Of a DNA stretch of 64,000 nt, positions 19,719 through 28,279 are shown one piece after another. Below the pieces are notes generated by a model. That model was not told where the DNA came from. It saw only the letters and a list, made by a program, of their open reading frames with translations, and did no database searches. The stretch spans positions 1 to 64,000 of the forward strand of contig JARLHX010000280.1 in the NCBI GenBank assembly GCA_031292035.1, in the 5' to 3' direction. Source of the DNA: Negativicutes bacterium (lineage in GTDB: Bacteria; Bacillota_C; Negativicutes; Sporomusales_B; JARLHX01). The translations under genes were made by a program, and so were the position numbers. The stretch's first letter is position 1. The number at the start of each line of letters is the position of its first letter.

Positions 19719-20477
19719 CTATAAAATACTCGATTTAACGCGGGACAAAGCGCCCCGTAACCGGAAAATAGCTTTGGTATGGAGTTGGGAAATTCGCGCC
19801 TCCGTTAGTTTTAGGATGAGGCTAATTTCTTTTAAAGTAAGTCCTTCGTAGTAATATAAGGTAATAACCAAACGTTCTTTTTCAGTCAGTTTGTCGATTG
19901 ATTTCGCCAATGTAGCCTTAAGCTCTTCTTCTTCAAGAAATTGTGACGGATTGCTATTTCCGCTGGAAGGTGTCTCTACTTTAAGATAGTCTTCCAGAGG
20001 AATTAAGGTACACCCGTTGATGGTATTTAAAAGGTTGTGTAACTGGGTGACTGAAATCCCCAGAGCGCTGGCAATTTCTTCATCGCCGGCTGAGCGACCC
20101 AAGCTATGTTCTAGGCTGGCGAGAGTTTCTTCATAATGGCGGGCTTTTTGGCGTACCGTCGCCGGAATCCAATCCTGGGCACGAAGCGAATCCAACATGG
20201 CACCGCGGATCCGGGCTACGGCATACGTCTCGAATTTGACGCCCCGTTCCAGATCATAGCGTTCAATTGCTTCTATTAGGCCGAAAACACCATTCCCAAC
20301 TAAATCGTCTTTGTCCACATATTGCGGTAAGCCGATAGCAATACGCCCAGCCACCAACTTGACCAACGGTAGGTAATGTTCAATCAGTTTTTCGCGTGTT
20401 TCCGGCTTGCTGCTATTCCGGTATTCCGCCCATAAACCGTTGATGGATGCAATATGGGTTTCATCACGATCCAGCAT
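19719..20477 (-). CDS. sigD: Flagellar sigma factor SigD/FliA
   Basis: A 252-residue FliA/WhiG-family sigma. Region 2 has DKDDLVGNGVFGLIEAIERYD and VKFETYAVARIRGAMLDSLR, region 3 has DWIPATVRQKAR, region 4 has LTEKERLVITLYYYEGLTLKEI with a helix-turn-helix at the end. It directs late flagellar and chemotaxis genes. The anti-sigma factor FlgM is not in the window. Its place near the end of the operon, as in B. subtilis, makes its level depend on full-length transcription. Confidence 0.96.
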   Translation of the reverse strand: MLDRDETHIASINGLWAEYRNSSKPETREKLIEHYLPLVKLVAGRIAIGLPQYVDKDDLVGNGVFGLIEAIERYDLERGVKFETYAVARIRGAMLDSLRAQDWIPATVRQKARHYEETLASLEHSLGRSAGDEEIASALGISVTQLHNLLNTINGCTLIPLEDYLKVETPSSGNSNPSQFLEEEELKATLAKSIDKLTEKERLVITLYYYEGLTLKEISLILKLTEARISQLHTKAIFRLRGALSRVKSSIL

Positions 20478-20503
20478 AGCTAACTCCCCCCCAACGCGAT
20501 TGA

Positions 20504-20842
20504 TTAGTGTTGATCTGGTATATGTTCAAACTGCTCTGATGAAAAGGCGCTGAAGTGGTGTTCATTCGGGGATGAAGTACCAGATGCAGAAGGATGGATA
20601 TCTTCATCGTTGTTGCTAACTATATCAACATTTTGCCCTTTCGTGACAAAATCGGCCTTAACGCGATCTGAGAAGGTTTCGATAACTCCCCCGATGAGAT
20701 ATCCGAGGATGCCAAAAACCAGCAGGGAGATCAAAGATCGATAGCCGATGGTCATCGGTCTGACATCGGAAATGAAACCGACCAATATTGTCAGGATACA
20801 ACCGGCAAGGGCAAGAGACAGTGCAATGCGCCGTCTAAGCAT
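20504..20842 (-). CDS. Hypothetical small membrane protein between cheD and sigD
   Basis: A 112-residue protein with two hydrophobic segments (about 6-26 and 37-53) and a hydrophilic, Ser/His/Asp-rich C-terminal half. I do not recognise the family. A good site (TGGAGGAGA) precedes the ATG and both neighbours are within 30 bases, so it is expressed with the operon. Its membrane hairpin could regulate SigD or the motor, but nothing in the sequence shows that. Confidence 0.7.
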   Translation of the reverse strand: MLRRRIALSLALAGCILTILVGFISDVRPMTIGYRSLISLLVFGILGYLIGGVIETFSDRVKADFVTKGQNVDIVSNNDEDIHPSASGTSSPNEHHFSAFSSEQFEHIPDQH

Positions 20843-20859
20843 AGTGTCTCCTCCAGCGA

Positions 20860-21345
20860 CTATAATTCCTTTTCACCTTTATCGATGGTTTTTATCCGAA
20901 AAATGCCGCTACTTAAGATAAGTTCCACCGTTCGACCGTAGTTTCCTCCTGTGTCGTCGGCAACTAATTTTATATTCAACTTTTTCAAGACCATTCTTAC
21001 CGCTTCGGCGTTCCTTTCTCCCACTCGCATGATGTCAGTGGTATTGGTAAAAGCAAACATTTGAGCACCACCGGCAATTTTCGCGGTGATCTTTGCTCTT
21101 GAGGCGCCGAGTTTCTGCAGTTCATCCAACATTAGGGGCAATGCCGTGTCAGCGAATTTTGCCGGATTTTCGGCAGAACGAGCTTGGGTGCTATCTGGAA
21201 GCATAATATGAGCTAAGCCGCCAATCTTCGTGATCGGATCATAAAGGGCGATGCCGATACAGGATCCAAGGCCATAGCTGATTAAATTGAATGGATTTTG
21301 GCCAACTTTGTAATCGGCCATCCCTACCTTGATCAGTTCTGCCAT
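20860..21345 (-). CDS. cheD: Chemoreceptor glutamine deamidase CheD
   Basis: A 161-residue enzyme that deamidates receptor glutamines and binds CheC. The catalytic Cys lies in GLGSCIGIALYD, the His in GLAHIMLP, and further motifs are KIAGGAQMF, GERNAEAV and DDTGGNYGRTVEL. Its start overlaps the cheC stop by one base (TAATG), fitting the CheC-CheD complex. Confidence 0.95.
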   Translation of the reverse strand: MAELIKVGMADYKVGQNPFNLISYGLGSCIGIALYDPITKIGGLAHIMLPDSTQARSAENPAKFADTALPLMLDELQKLGASRAKITAKIAGGAQMFAFTNTTDIMRVGERNAEAVRMVLKKLNIKLVADDTGGNYGRTVELILSSGIFRIKTIDKGEKEL

Positions 21346-21983
21346 TATTCTTTCACCCCTATTGCTTGGAGAATCGTACCCAGCGAACCGGGGTCAGGGA
21401 TGAGAAAGAAATGGCCTTTAACACCTTCATTTTCGGTGGTGAATTCAGTCTCGATAACAAGGGCATGATCGCCCATTTGGCCGAGCTGAATCAAGATGAT
21501 ACTAAGGATGGCACCTGCCATATCCATGGCAAGAGCGGGAATGGACGGCAGCAAGGTGAACTTAGTGAAATATGACAACGCATTTAAGTAGGCACCTGCC
21601 AGTATGTTGCCAATTTCCAGCAGCGCCGATTCGTCCATATCATCCAAAGTATTCGTCGTTTTCTCATTGCGGCCCATCAAGGTATCAACAAGGTAAAAGG
21701 CGCTGTCGCGAGGCAGCAAAAACAGAATGCTCCCAGGCGCCGGTCCAAAGACCCGCAGGTACACACCCGCCACCATGACCTCCGGACCGCCCACTACATC
21801 AGGTACATCACCAAGGGGAAGTATTGATACTTGCGGAACACTCATATCAATTTTGCGATTAATAATCTGGGACAATGCCGTCGCAGCGTTACCGGCACCG
21901 ACATTGCCAATTTCCTTCAAAGCATCCAACTGCATAGGGGAAAGTTTTAAAAACTCTTCAGGCAATACGTTCACCTCATTCAA
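21345..21983 (-). CDS. cheC: CheY-P phosphatase CheC
   Basis: A 212-residue CheC/FliY-type phosphatase with both active-site helices: LKEIGNVGAGNAATALS near residue 25 and LLEIGNILAGAYLNALS near residue 120, each with the E-x-x-N pair. It dephosphorylates CheY-P and is stimulated by CheD. There is no cheZ in the window, as expected for Firmicutes. Confidence 0.95.
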   Translation of the reverse strand: MNEVNVLPEEFLKLSPMQLDALKEIGNVGAGNAATALSQIINRKIDMSVPQVSILPLGDVPDVVGGPEVMVAGVYLRVFGPAPGSILFLLPRDSAFYLVDTLMGRNEKTTNTLDDMDESALLEIGNILAGAYLNALSYFTKFTLLPSIPALAMDMAGAILSIILIQLGQMGDHALVIETEFTTENEGVKGHFFLIPDPGSLGTILQAIGVKE

Positions 21984-22000
21984 CTCGAATCGTGTGCTGG

Positions 22001-22465
22001 TTATCCTTTAACCAGCTCGGCGGTTACGCCAATAATTGCCTCAAGGTTGAGAAGAATCAGAAGACGATCCTCAAGTTTGCCGACACCTTCGATGTATTGG
22101 GCGTTCACGCCGCTCACTACGGTTTGCGGTGGCTCAATGCTGGAAGTATTCAGTGTTGTTACTTCCGAGACAGCGTCTACAACCATACCGACGACAATAT
22201 CATCCAGTTTGACAATGGCGATTCGGGTGCTGTCGGTATGTTCGTCCGGCGGCAAATCCAGACGTTTTTTCAAATCAAGCACCGGTAGCACGCTGCCGCG
22301 CAAATTGATTACACCTTTGATATAATCAGGGGCATGCGGTACACGAGTAATATCAGCCATTTTCTTAATTTCTTGCACTTGAAGGATACTGATTCCATAT
22401 TCTTCACGGCCTAGTTTAAAGACAACCACTTGGATTTCATTATTTGCAAAAGTATTCTCCGCCAT
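22001..22465 (-). CDS. cheW: Chemotaxis coupling protein CheW
   Basis: A 154-residue CheW-domain protein: VVFKLGREEYGISILQVQEI, IKGVINLRGSVLPVLDL and VGMVVDAVSEV. It bridges receptors to CheA. The ATG follows AAAGGGGTGATAAT, 4 bases after the cheA stop. Confidence 0.96.
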   Translation of the reverse strand: MAENTFANNEIQVVVFKLGREEYGISILQVQEIKKMADITRVPHAPDYIKGVINLRGSVLPVLDLKKRLDLPPDEHTDSTRIAIVKLDDIVVGMVVDAVSEVTTLNTSSIEPPQTVVSGVNAQYIEGVGKLEDRLLILLNLEAIIGVTAELVKG

Positions 22466-22469
22466 ATTA

Positions 22470-24524
22470 TCACCCCTTTACCTGCATCAGTGATCCAACA
22501 TCTAAGATCAACGCAACCTGACCGTTGCCCAAAATGGTAGCTCCGGCGATGACTTTAATGCCGGCCAGCAATTTACCCAGCGATTTAATAACGATTTCTT
22601 GTTGGCCGATCAGATTGTCGACGATTACGCCGGCTTTTTGTTCGCCCATATGGACGATGGTGACAAAAAGTTCTTCCTGATCAGTGGCATCAGTTTGTGT
22701 AATATTCAGGGTCTTTGCCAGACGAACGATGGGAATGATCTGGCCGCGCAGGAGAATGACTTCCTGGTTCTGAATGGTTTTGATGTCACCAGAGTTAATG
22801 TTGATGGTGCTATCAATCGAGCCGAGCGGGATTGCATATATTTCTTCCCCGACATTGACCAATAGGGCTTGAATGATCGCTAAGGTCAGCGGGAGGCGAA
22901 TCTTAAAGCGCGATCCCTCATTCAATTTGGTTTCAACATCCACCATGCCGCCGAGGGACTCAATTTTGGTCCGAACGGCATCCATACCGACACCGCGTCC
23001 GGAGACGTCGGTAACAACTTTGGCAGTAGAGAACCCTGGAGCAAAAACCAGACGCACGGCTTCATTGTTGTCCATCTTGTCGGCTTCTGCCTGGGTAAGC
23101 AGTCCTTTTTCAACAGCCTTTTGCTTGATAATGTCTGGATCAATACCGCCTCCGTCATCTTCGACCATGATAATGACGTTATTACCTTCGTGGCGGGCTA
23201 TGAGGCGTATTTCGCCAACGGCATTTTTGCCTTTGGACTGTCTGACCTGAGGAGTTTCGACACCATGATCGATAGCGTTGCGAAGAAGATGCACCAGCGG
23301 GTCGCCGATCTCATCGATTACGGTACGATCAAGTTCGGTTTCTTCGCCCTGGATAATTAAATTAATTTCCTTGTGTAAATCGCGGGAAAGATCGCGTACC
23401 ATCCGCGGGAAGCGATTGAATACCTGGCCTACGGGAACCATTCGGACTTTCATCACAACGGTCTGAAGATCAGTTGTTACCCGATCCATTTGTTCGATGG
23501 TCTCAACAAGATCAGTCAATTTATGGCTGAGCCCGATTTGTTCAAGCCGTGTCTTGTTGATGACAAGCTCCCCTACTAAGTTAAGCAGCGAGTCCAGCTT
23601 ATCGATATCAACACGAACTGATTGTCCGCCTTTGATTTTTTTGTCTGCCGCAGCAGGTTCAGTTGGATGCGGGACATCCGCTTTTTGACCGACGACTGGA
23701 GCCACAGCGGCTGCATCGATTTTTGCAGGTTCAACAACAGTTGGTGTAACACCGATACTTGCCAACTCAATAGGTTGTACTGTTGCTGACTCGATCTCAG
23801 AAATTGCGAGTACATCATGCTGGATTCTTTCCGGATCAGCGTCTGTCAACACGATGGCGGTGAAGTCGTGACCAAAGTTCTCTTTCTCCAGCTCGTCTGA
23901 GCTTGGTACGGTCTTTATTACGTCACCAAGTTGATCCAGAGCGTTCATAACCATGTAGACCCGCGCCGCTTTGAGCAGACAGCCTTCCCGCAGGAAAACC
24001 TGGAGTTCCCAAGCCCTTATTCCTTGCATATTTGCAGCATTGATCACTTTACGTTCTGTTTCATCCAGGTCTACATTGCTGCTGTTTTGGTTCGATACGG
24101 CCGGAGCCATAGCGACTGGTTCGGCTGGTGCCGATGTATCGACTTGACCTGTGGCAAGATTATTGAGGGTTTTGATCAGTGGTTTAATGTCCACCGCAAC
24201 CTCATTGCCTCCGGCGATGGCTTCAACGATTTGTTCGAGGGTGTCGACACATTTGAATAAAATGTCCAAGATGGCGTTATTCGCGGGCAGTTGGCCTTTG
24301 CGTAAAAGATCGAGAATATTTTCCATTTCATGGGTTAGTTCAGCCACAGTAGTAAAGCCCATGGTCGCCGACATGCCTTTTATGGTATGGGCGCTGCGAA
24401 AGATTTCGTCCAGCAGTGATAAATTCTTCGGATCGTTTTCCAAGTCTAACAGACAACGATTCAATGCTTGAAGATGTTCCCTCGATTCTTCGAGAAACAT
24501 TCCCATGTATTGGTTGACATCCAT
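22470..24524 (-). CDS. cheA: Chemotaxis histidine kinase CheA
   Basis: Domains in order: HPt with phospho-acceptor His in RSAHTIKGMSATMGF, a P2 CheY-binding region (about 190-270), a linker, the P3 dimer helices, the ATPase with N-box HLLRNAIDHGVE, G1 VEDDGGGID and G2 GRGVGMDAVRTKI, and a C-terminal CheW-like domain. The frame is open to 24578, but ATG at 24522-24524 has GGAGGTG 6 bases upstream and lies right after cheB, giving 684 residues. Confidence 0.97.
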   Translation of the reverse strand: MDVNQYMGMFLEESREHLQALNRCLLDLENDPKNLSLLDEIFRSAHTIKGMSATMGFTTVAELTHEMENILDLLRKGQLPANNAILDILFKCVDTLEQIVEAIAGGNEVAVDIKPLIKTLNNLATGQVDTSAPAEPVAMAPAVSNQNSSNVDLDETERKVINAANMQGIRAWELQVFLREGCLLKAARVYMVMNALDQLGDVIKTVPSSDELEKENFGHDFTAIVLTDADPERIQHDVLAISEIESATVQPIELASIGVTPTVVEPAKIDAAAVAPVVGQKADVPHPTEPAAADKKIKGGQSVRVDIDKLDSLLNLVGELVINKTRLEQIGLSHKLTDLVETIEQMDRVTTDLQTVVMKVRMVPVGQVFNRFPRMVRDLSRDLHKEINLIIQGEETELDRTVIDEIGDPLVHLLRNAIDHGVETPQVRQSKGKNAVGEIRLIARHEGNNVIIMVEDDGGGIDPDIIKQKAVEKGLLTQAEADKMDNNEAVRLVFAPGFSTAKVVTDVSGRGVGMDAVRTKIESLGGMVDVETKLNEGSRFKIRLPLTLAIIQALLVNVGEEIYAIPLGSIDSTININSGDIKTIQNQEVILLRGQIIPIVRLAKTLNITQTDATDQEELFVTIVHMGEQKAGVIVDNLIGQQEIVIKSLGKLLAGIKVIAGATILGNGQVALILDVGSLMQVKG

Positions 24525-24525
24525 T

Positions 24526-25587
24526 TTATACACCTCCGTGTTTGGTTTGTAGATGTCTGATGATTTCAGCTGCGACACCTGGCAGCGGCACTACTTTGTC
24601 TACGATTCCCAGTTCAATGGCGGATTTCGGCATTCCAAAAACAACGGTGGTTGATTGGTCCTCAGCGATGGTGTAGCCTTGATAGGTTTTGATTGCTTTC
24701 ATGCCACGTGAGCCGTCGTGACCCATCCCTGTGAGAATGACGCCAATTGCCCGATCACCATAAATCTTGGCTACCGATTCCATCATCGGGTCTACAGATG
24801 GGCGATGTCCGCCTAACGGCGGATCCTGATTCAACCTTACCAAGGTCTTGCCGGCCTGTCGTTCGAGGGTGAGATGGTAGTTCCCCGGGGCAATGACCGC
24901 CAACCCCGGGCTGAGTACATCATTATTTTCAGCCTCTTTTACAGTTAAGGCACAAAGAGAATTTAATCGCTCTGATAGGGACTTGGTAAACCCTGGCGGC
25001 ATATGTTGCACGATGACAACGCCGCAGGGCAGGTTTCCTGGTAAGCGGGTCAATACCTCTTGCAGGGCCCGCGGTCCTCCGGTCGAGGTGCCGATCGCCA
25101 CAATCAGATCAGAAGTAGGTAATGAAAGCTTCGTTGGTGGCTGGTATACCGGCACAGGGGGACGTATCGGTTGGGGCCTAATCAGTAGATTCACGTTGGC
25201 CCGGGCAGCAGCGCGGCATTTTGCCAAAATATCCAAACGGATATTATCGATGCTGGAAATCGGACCGGCTGTTTTGGCAACAAAATCAACGGCGCCCTTC
25301 TCTAAGGCTCGAATGGTGGCGTCTGCCCCTTCACGGGTGAGACTGCTGACCATGACCACCGGGGTCGGAGTTTCGCGCATAATCACTTCCAATGCGCTGA
25401 GTCCATCCATGATTGGCATTTCAATATCTAAGGTTACTACATCTGGCTTTAAACGTTTGACTTTATCGATAGCATCTTTGCCGTCGCGGGCGACATCCAC
25501 CACTGAAAAATCTGATTCGGCAGTGAATAGATCCGATAGCACCCGGCGCATGAATGCGGAATCATCGACAATTAACACTTTTATCAA
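24526..25587 (-). CDS. cheB: Chemoreceptor methylesterase CheB
   Basis: A receiver domain (phospho-Asp in TLDIEMPIMDG) followed by a methylesterase/glutaminase domain with Ser in GTSTGGPRAL, His in QHMPPGFTKSL and Asp in GMGHDGSRGM. It demethylates receptors during adaptation. The frame is open to 25602; TTG at 25585-25587 has GGTGGGA 6-7 bases upstream and starts the conserved IKVLIVDDSAFMR, so I use it (353 residues). No cheR is present in the window. Confidence 0.95.
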   Translation of the reverse strand: MIKVLIVDDSAFMRRVLSDLFTAESDFSVVDVARDGKDAIDKVKRLKPDVVTLDIEMPIMDGLSALEVIMRETPTPVVMVSSLTREGADATIRALEKGAVDFVAKTAGPISSIDNIRLDILAKCRAAARANVNLLIRPQPIRPPVPVYQPPTKLSLPTSDLIVAIGTSTGGPRALQEVLTRLPGNLPCGVVIVQHMPPGFTKSLSERLNSLCALTVKEAENNDVLSPGLAVIAPGNYHLTLERQAGKTLVRLNQDPPLGGHRPSVDPMMESVAKIYGDRAIGVILTGMGHDGSRGMKAIKTYQGYTIAEDQSTTVVFGMPKSAIELGIVDKVVPLPGVAAEIIRHLQTKHGGV

Positions 25588-25618
25588 CGGTAATCCCACC
25601 AATCATCAAAGTTACAAG

Positions 25619-26263
25619 CTACAAGCCCTTTTGTCGCCGCTCCGTTTGCTTTTTAAAGATGTACTTAACAATTTTTTCGCGATCTCTTTCTGTTATTTCG
25701 ATAAATTTGACAGCAACTGTGTATGAGCGGCTCTCAGGTATCTTTTCGGCTCGTACGACTTCGCATACCACATTGATGAATCCAAGGTCAGCCAAGTCAA
25801 GTTGCGAGCGAAGTTTCGTACCGTTGGGAAGTTGAAATTTTGCGAGTAGCTGGAGACCGCCACCGCTGATATCTTTTGTCGTGGTGGTGACAGGCGCTCT
25901 CCCTTCCACATCAGGCAAGATGTGGTATTGTAGTGGCACACCGGCTGATATTCTGACGAAGGATCGTTGCTGAATTTTTCTTAGGTCATAAGGTATTTCG
26001 GCGACCCAGATCGGGACAGGCTGCATTCTTTTATCAATAAATCTACTGGTAAATTGCCAGACGACTCCGGCGGAGATGGTTTTCCCCCAAAATTTAGCTC
26101 CAGGCCAAAGGAGAATTGGAACCGATTTATTCATTGGCATTGCCAAATGAATGCTATCTTCAGTAATCCCCTCTATGCGGCTGGAATGGCGATCTGCTTC
26201 TGGAGCAGGGTCGACAGATAGTTCAACCCGTTGATTGATTGTGAATAGTTGCTGGGGATTAAT
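25619..26263 (-). CDS. PilZ-domain flagellar brake protein (YcgR/MotI type), ATT start
   Basis: A c-di-GMP receptor of the YcgR type. An N-terminal PilZN part (FTINQRVELSVDPAPEADRH) is followed by a PilZ domain with QQRSFVRISAGVPLQ (the RxxxR motif) and DISGGGLQLLAK (the D/NxSxxG motif). The N-terminal half is in frame up to 26263, but contains no ATG, GTG or TTG before a TTG at 26146 that would delete half the PilZN domain. A strong GGAGG lies 8 bases before an ATT codon at 26261-26263, giving 214 residues, the normal length. I place the start there. Confidence 0.85.
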   Translation of the reverse strand: MNPQQLFTINQRVELSVDPAPEADRHSSRIEGITEDSIHLAMPMNKSVPILLWPGAKFWGKTISAGVVWQFTSRFIDKRMQPVPIWVAEIPYDLRKIQQRSFVRISAGVPLQYHILPDVEGRAPVTTTTKDISGGGLQLLAKFQLPNGTKLRSQLDLADLGFINVVCEVVRAEKIPESRSYTVAVKFIEITERDREKIVKYIFKKQTERRQKGL

Positions 26264-26286
26264 GGATGTTACCTCCTCTTGCTGTG

Positions 26287-27174
26287 TTAACGCATTTGGC
26301 CCAAAAATTTATTAAAAAATCCTTTAATGCCAGTTGGTCGTACAATCGCGTCACCGTGAAGCAGATGATGCGCAATATTTTCGATACAACGGGCAGAGGA
26401 AGAAGCGGGATGTGCCAAAAGCAGCGGAACTTGACTTTTTACTGCTTTGATCATATTGGGATCTTCGTAGACAAACCCAAGACTACTAATCGAAAGTCCT
26501 AAAAACCGCAGTGATACTTTAATCAGCTTGTCCACCACCATCTGACCTTCGGCATTATCAAGCACGCGATTTACGACAAGTTTGAGGGGCGCCCGTCCAT
26601 AGTTGGCGGCGTAAGTTTTCATCATGGCATATGCGTCGGCGATGGCTGTTGGTTCTGGGGTGGTGATAATGATGACTTCATCAGCCGCCATGACAAAGTT
26701 GATTACATTGCGGTGCAGTCCGGCACCGGTGTCGACGATGATAATATCTGCCCACTGGTCAAATTGCACCATCTGACTGATTATTCTCCCCAGATGGGCT
26801 TCACTCAAGTTAGCGAGCTGGGGTATTCCCGAGCCACCTGACATGAATTTTACACCCCGGGGACCATCGACAACGATATCATTGAGGAGATAGCCCTCAT
26901 CCAAAAAATGCATCAGATTGTACTGAGGAGAAACCCCAAAGATAAACTCAACATTAGCCAAGCCAAGATCAGCGTCAATAATAAGGACTTTTTGATCCAT
27001 ATTCGCCAATGCCAACGCCAGATTGACGGTAAGATTGGTTTTACCCACACCGCCCTTGCCGCTGGTAACAGCAATCACTCTAGCTTGAGTTTTCGCCTGC
27101 TTTACGGCAGCGCTTTTTATTACAGAATGGGCGTTTCGCGCCATTTGTCGTAAGCTTTCCGCTTGATCTCGCAT
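26287..27174 (-). CDS. flhG: Flagellar number regulator FlhG (MinD-like ATPase)
   Basis: A 295-residue MinD/ParA-type ATPase. The deviant Walker A is SGKGGVGKTNLTVNLA, Walker A' DADLGLANVEFIFG and a switch motif IIIVDTGAGL; a C-terminal amphipathic stretch may bind membrane. The N-terminal helix (MRDQAESLRQMAR) resembles the FlhF-activating DQA motif. It works with FlhF to set flagellar position and number and lies one base from it. Confidence 0.95.
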   Translation of the reverse strand: MRDQAESLRQMARNAHSVIKSAAVKQAKTQARVIAVTSGKGGVGKTNLTVNLALALANMDQKVLIIDADLGLANVEFIFGVSPQYNLMHFLDEGYLLNDIVVDGPRGVKFMSGGSGIPQLANLSEAHLGRIISQMVQFDQWADIIIVDTGAGLHRNVINFVMAADEVIIITTPEPTAIADAYAMMKTYAANYGRAPLKLVVNRVLDNAEGQMVVDKLIKVSLRFLGLSISSLGFVYEDPNMIKAVKSQVPLLLAHPASSSARCIENIAHHLLHGDAIVRPTGIKGFFNKFLGQMR

Positions 27175-27175
27175 A

Positions 27176-28279
27176 TTAGTCCCTCAAGATCTGATTTGCC
27201 AGTTTGCTGGGGTTGGCCAATTCAATATCATCCGGCACGTTTTGCCCAGTCGTGATATAAGAAAGTGTGGCCGGAAATTGATAAAGCAGGTTGAGAATTG
27301 TGCCCAAATTCATGGCTTCATCAACCTTGGTAAATAAGAACTTCTGCGGTGAACAGACCGAAAAACGATTGACGATTTCCAGGGCATCGGAGTATTTTGT
27401 AGCGGTGTTGAGCACCAAATGGGTTTCAATATAAGGATCAACCGCCAGAAGCGCCTGCAGTTCAGCCAAATGATACTGGTTGCGGGGACTACGACCGGCT
27501 GTGTCGATCAGCACCAGTTGTTTATCCCGGTGTCTGTAGATGGCGGCTTTCATTTCATCAGGAGTATAGACAATTTCAACGGGAATATCGATGATTTCAG
27601 CATAGGTCTTTAATTGTTCCACTGCAGAAATACGATAGGTATCAGCGGTGACCATGGCAACTCGATGACCTAGACTAAGAGCAAAGTGTGCCGCCAGTTT
27701 CGCAATAGTAGTTGTCTTGCCGACGCCGGTTGGACCGATAAACGCAACCGTTTTACAGACATTGTCCGCCAGGGTAATCCCTTCTACCCGCTGCAGATAA
27801 TTGGTGATCCGTTCGAGTAAGAGCTGCCTGGCAATTTCCGGGTTGTTGCCAATAATGGATTGTTCAGTCGGCAGCCCCTGGGTGAGATTTTCAGCAATTG
27901 TCGCTTCAACGTCGTTTTTCAGCAATGTATCATAAAGTGGATTATGTTGCTTTTCAGGACGCGGCATTTTCGTTATTAATTGTTCCACCATTTTTCGCAT
28001 ACTGGATATTTCCATCTGCAATGACGTGATTTTGGCATCTTCATCATTGGTTCTTGGAATCATTGTCGAAGGTGCTGTTACCTTTCTTTCTTGCGCCGGA
28101 ACAGGTGCTGGAGTCTCCAAGGCTGCCATAACTTCGACCATGTCCCGGGCAAAGAAGCCCAAGAAGCCGCCCTTTCGGTAACGACGGGTATGAAGAATGA
28201 CAGCTTCGCGTCCCAAATCATTTTTGACCTGAGACACAGCATCCTGCATATTGGTTGCGGTAAATACTTTGACTTTCAA
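27176..28279 (-). CDS. flhF: Flagellar biosynthesis GTPase FlhF
   Basis: A 367-residue SRP-type GTPase. N-terminal B region (1-110) is charged, then the NG domain with G1 [29 protein letters not shown] and DTAGRSPRN. It places flagella at specific sites on the membrane. Its start codon directly follows the flhA stop. Confidence 0.96.
   Translation of the reverse strand: MKVKVFTATNMQDAVSQVKNDLGREAVILHTRRYRKGGFLGFFARDMVEVMAALETPAPVPAQERKVTAPSTMIPRTNDEDAKITSLQMEISSMRKMVEQLITKMPRPEKQHNPLYDTLLKNDVEATIAENLTQGLPTEQSIIGNNPEIARQLLLERITNYLQRVEGITLADNVCKTVAFIGPTGVGKTTTIAKLAAHFALSLGHRVAMVTADTYRISAVEQLKTYAEIIDIPVEIVYTPDEMKAAIYRHRDKQLVLIDTAGRSPRNQYHLAELQALLAVDPYIETHLVLNTATKYSDALEIVNRFSVCSPQKFLFTKVDEAMNLGTILNLLYQFPATLSYITTGQNVPDDIELANPSKLANQILRD

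Noticed and set aside
24893..25726. 277-codon plus-strand frame
   Set aside because: It is antisense to cheB, which has all catalytic motifs; the plus-strand translation has no recognisable domain and a Ser/Arg-rich composition typical of shadow frames.
25619..26146. PilZ protein starting at the TTG at 26146
   Set aside because: This would remove half of the PilZN domain and there is no ribosome site before it; the GGAGG lies before the ATT at 26263.
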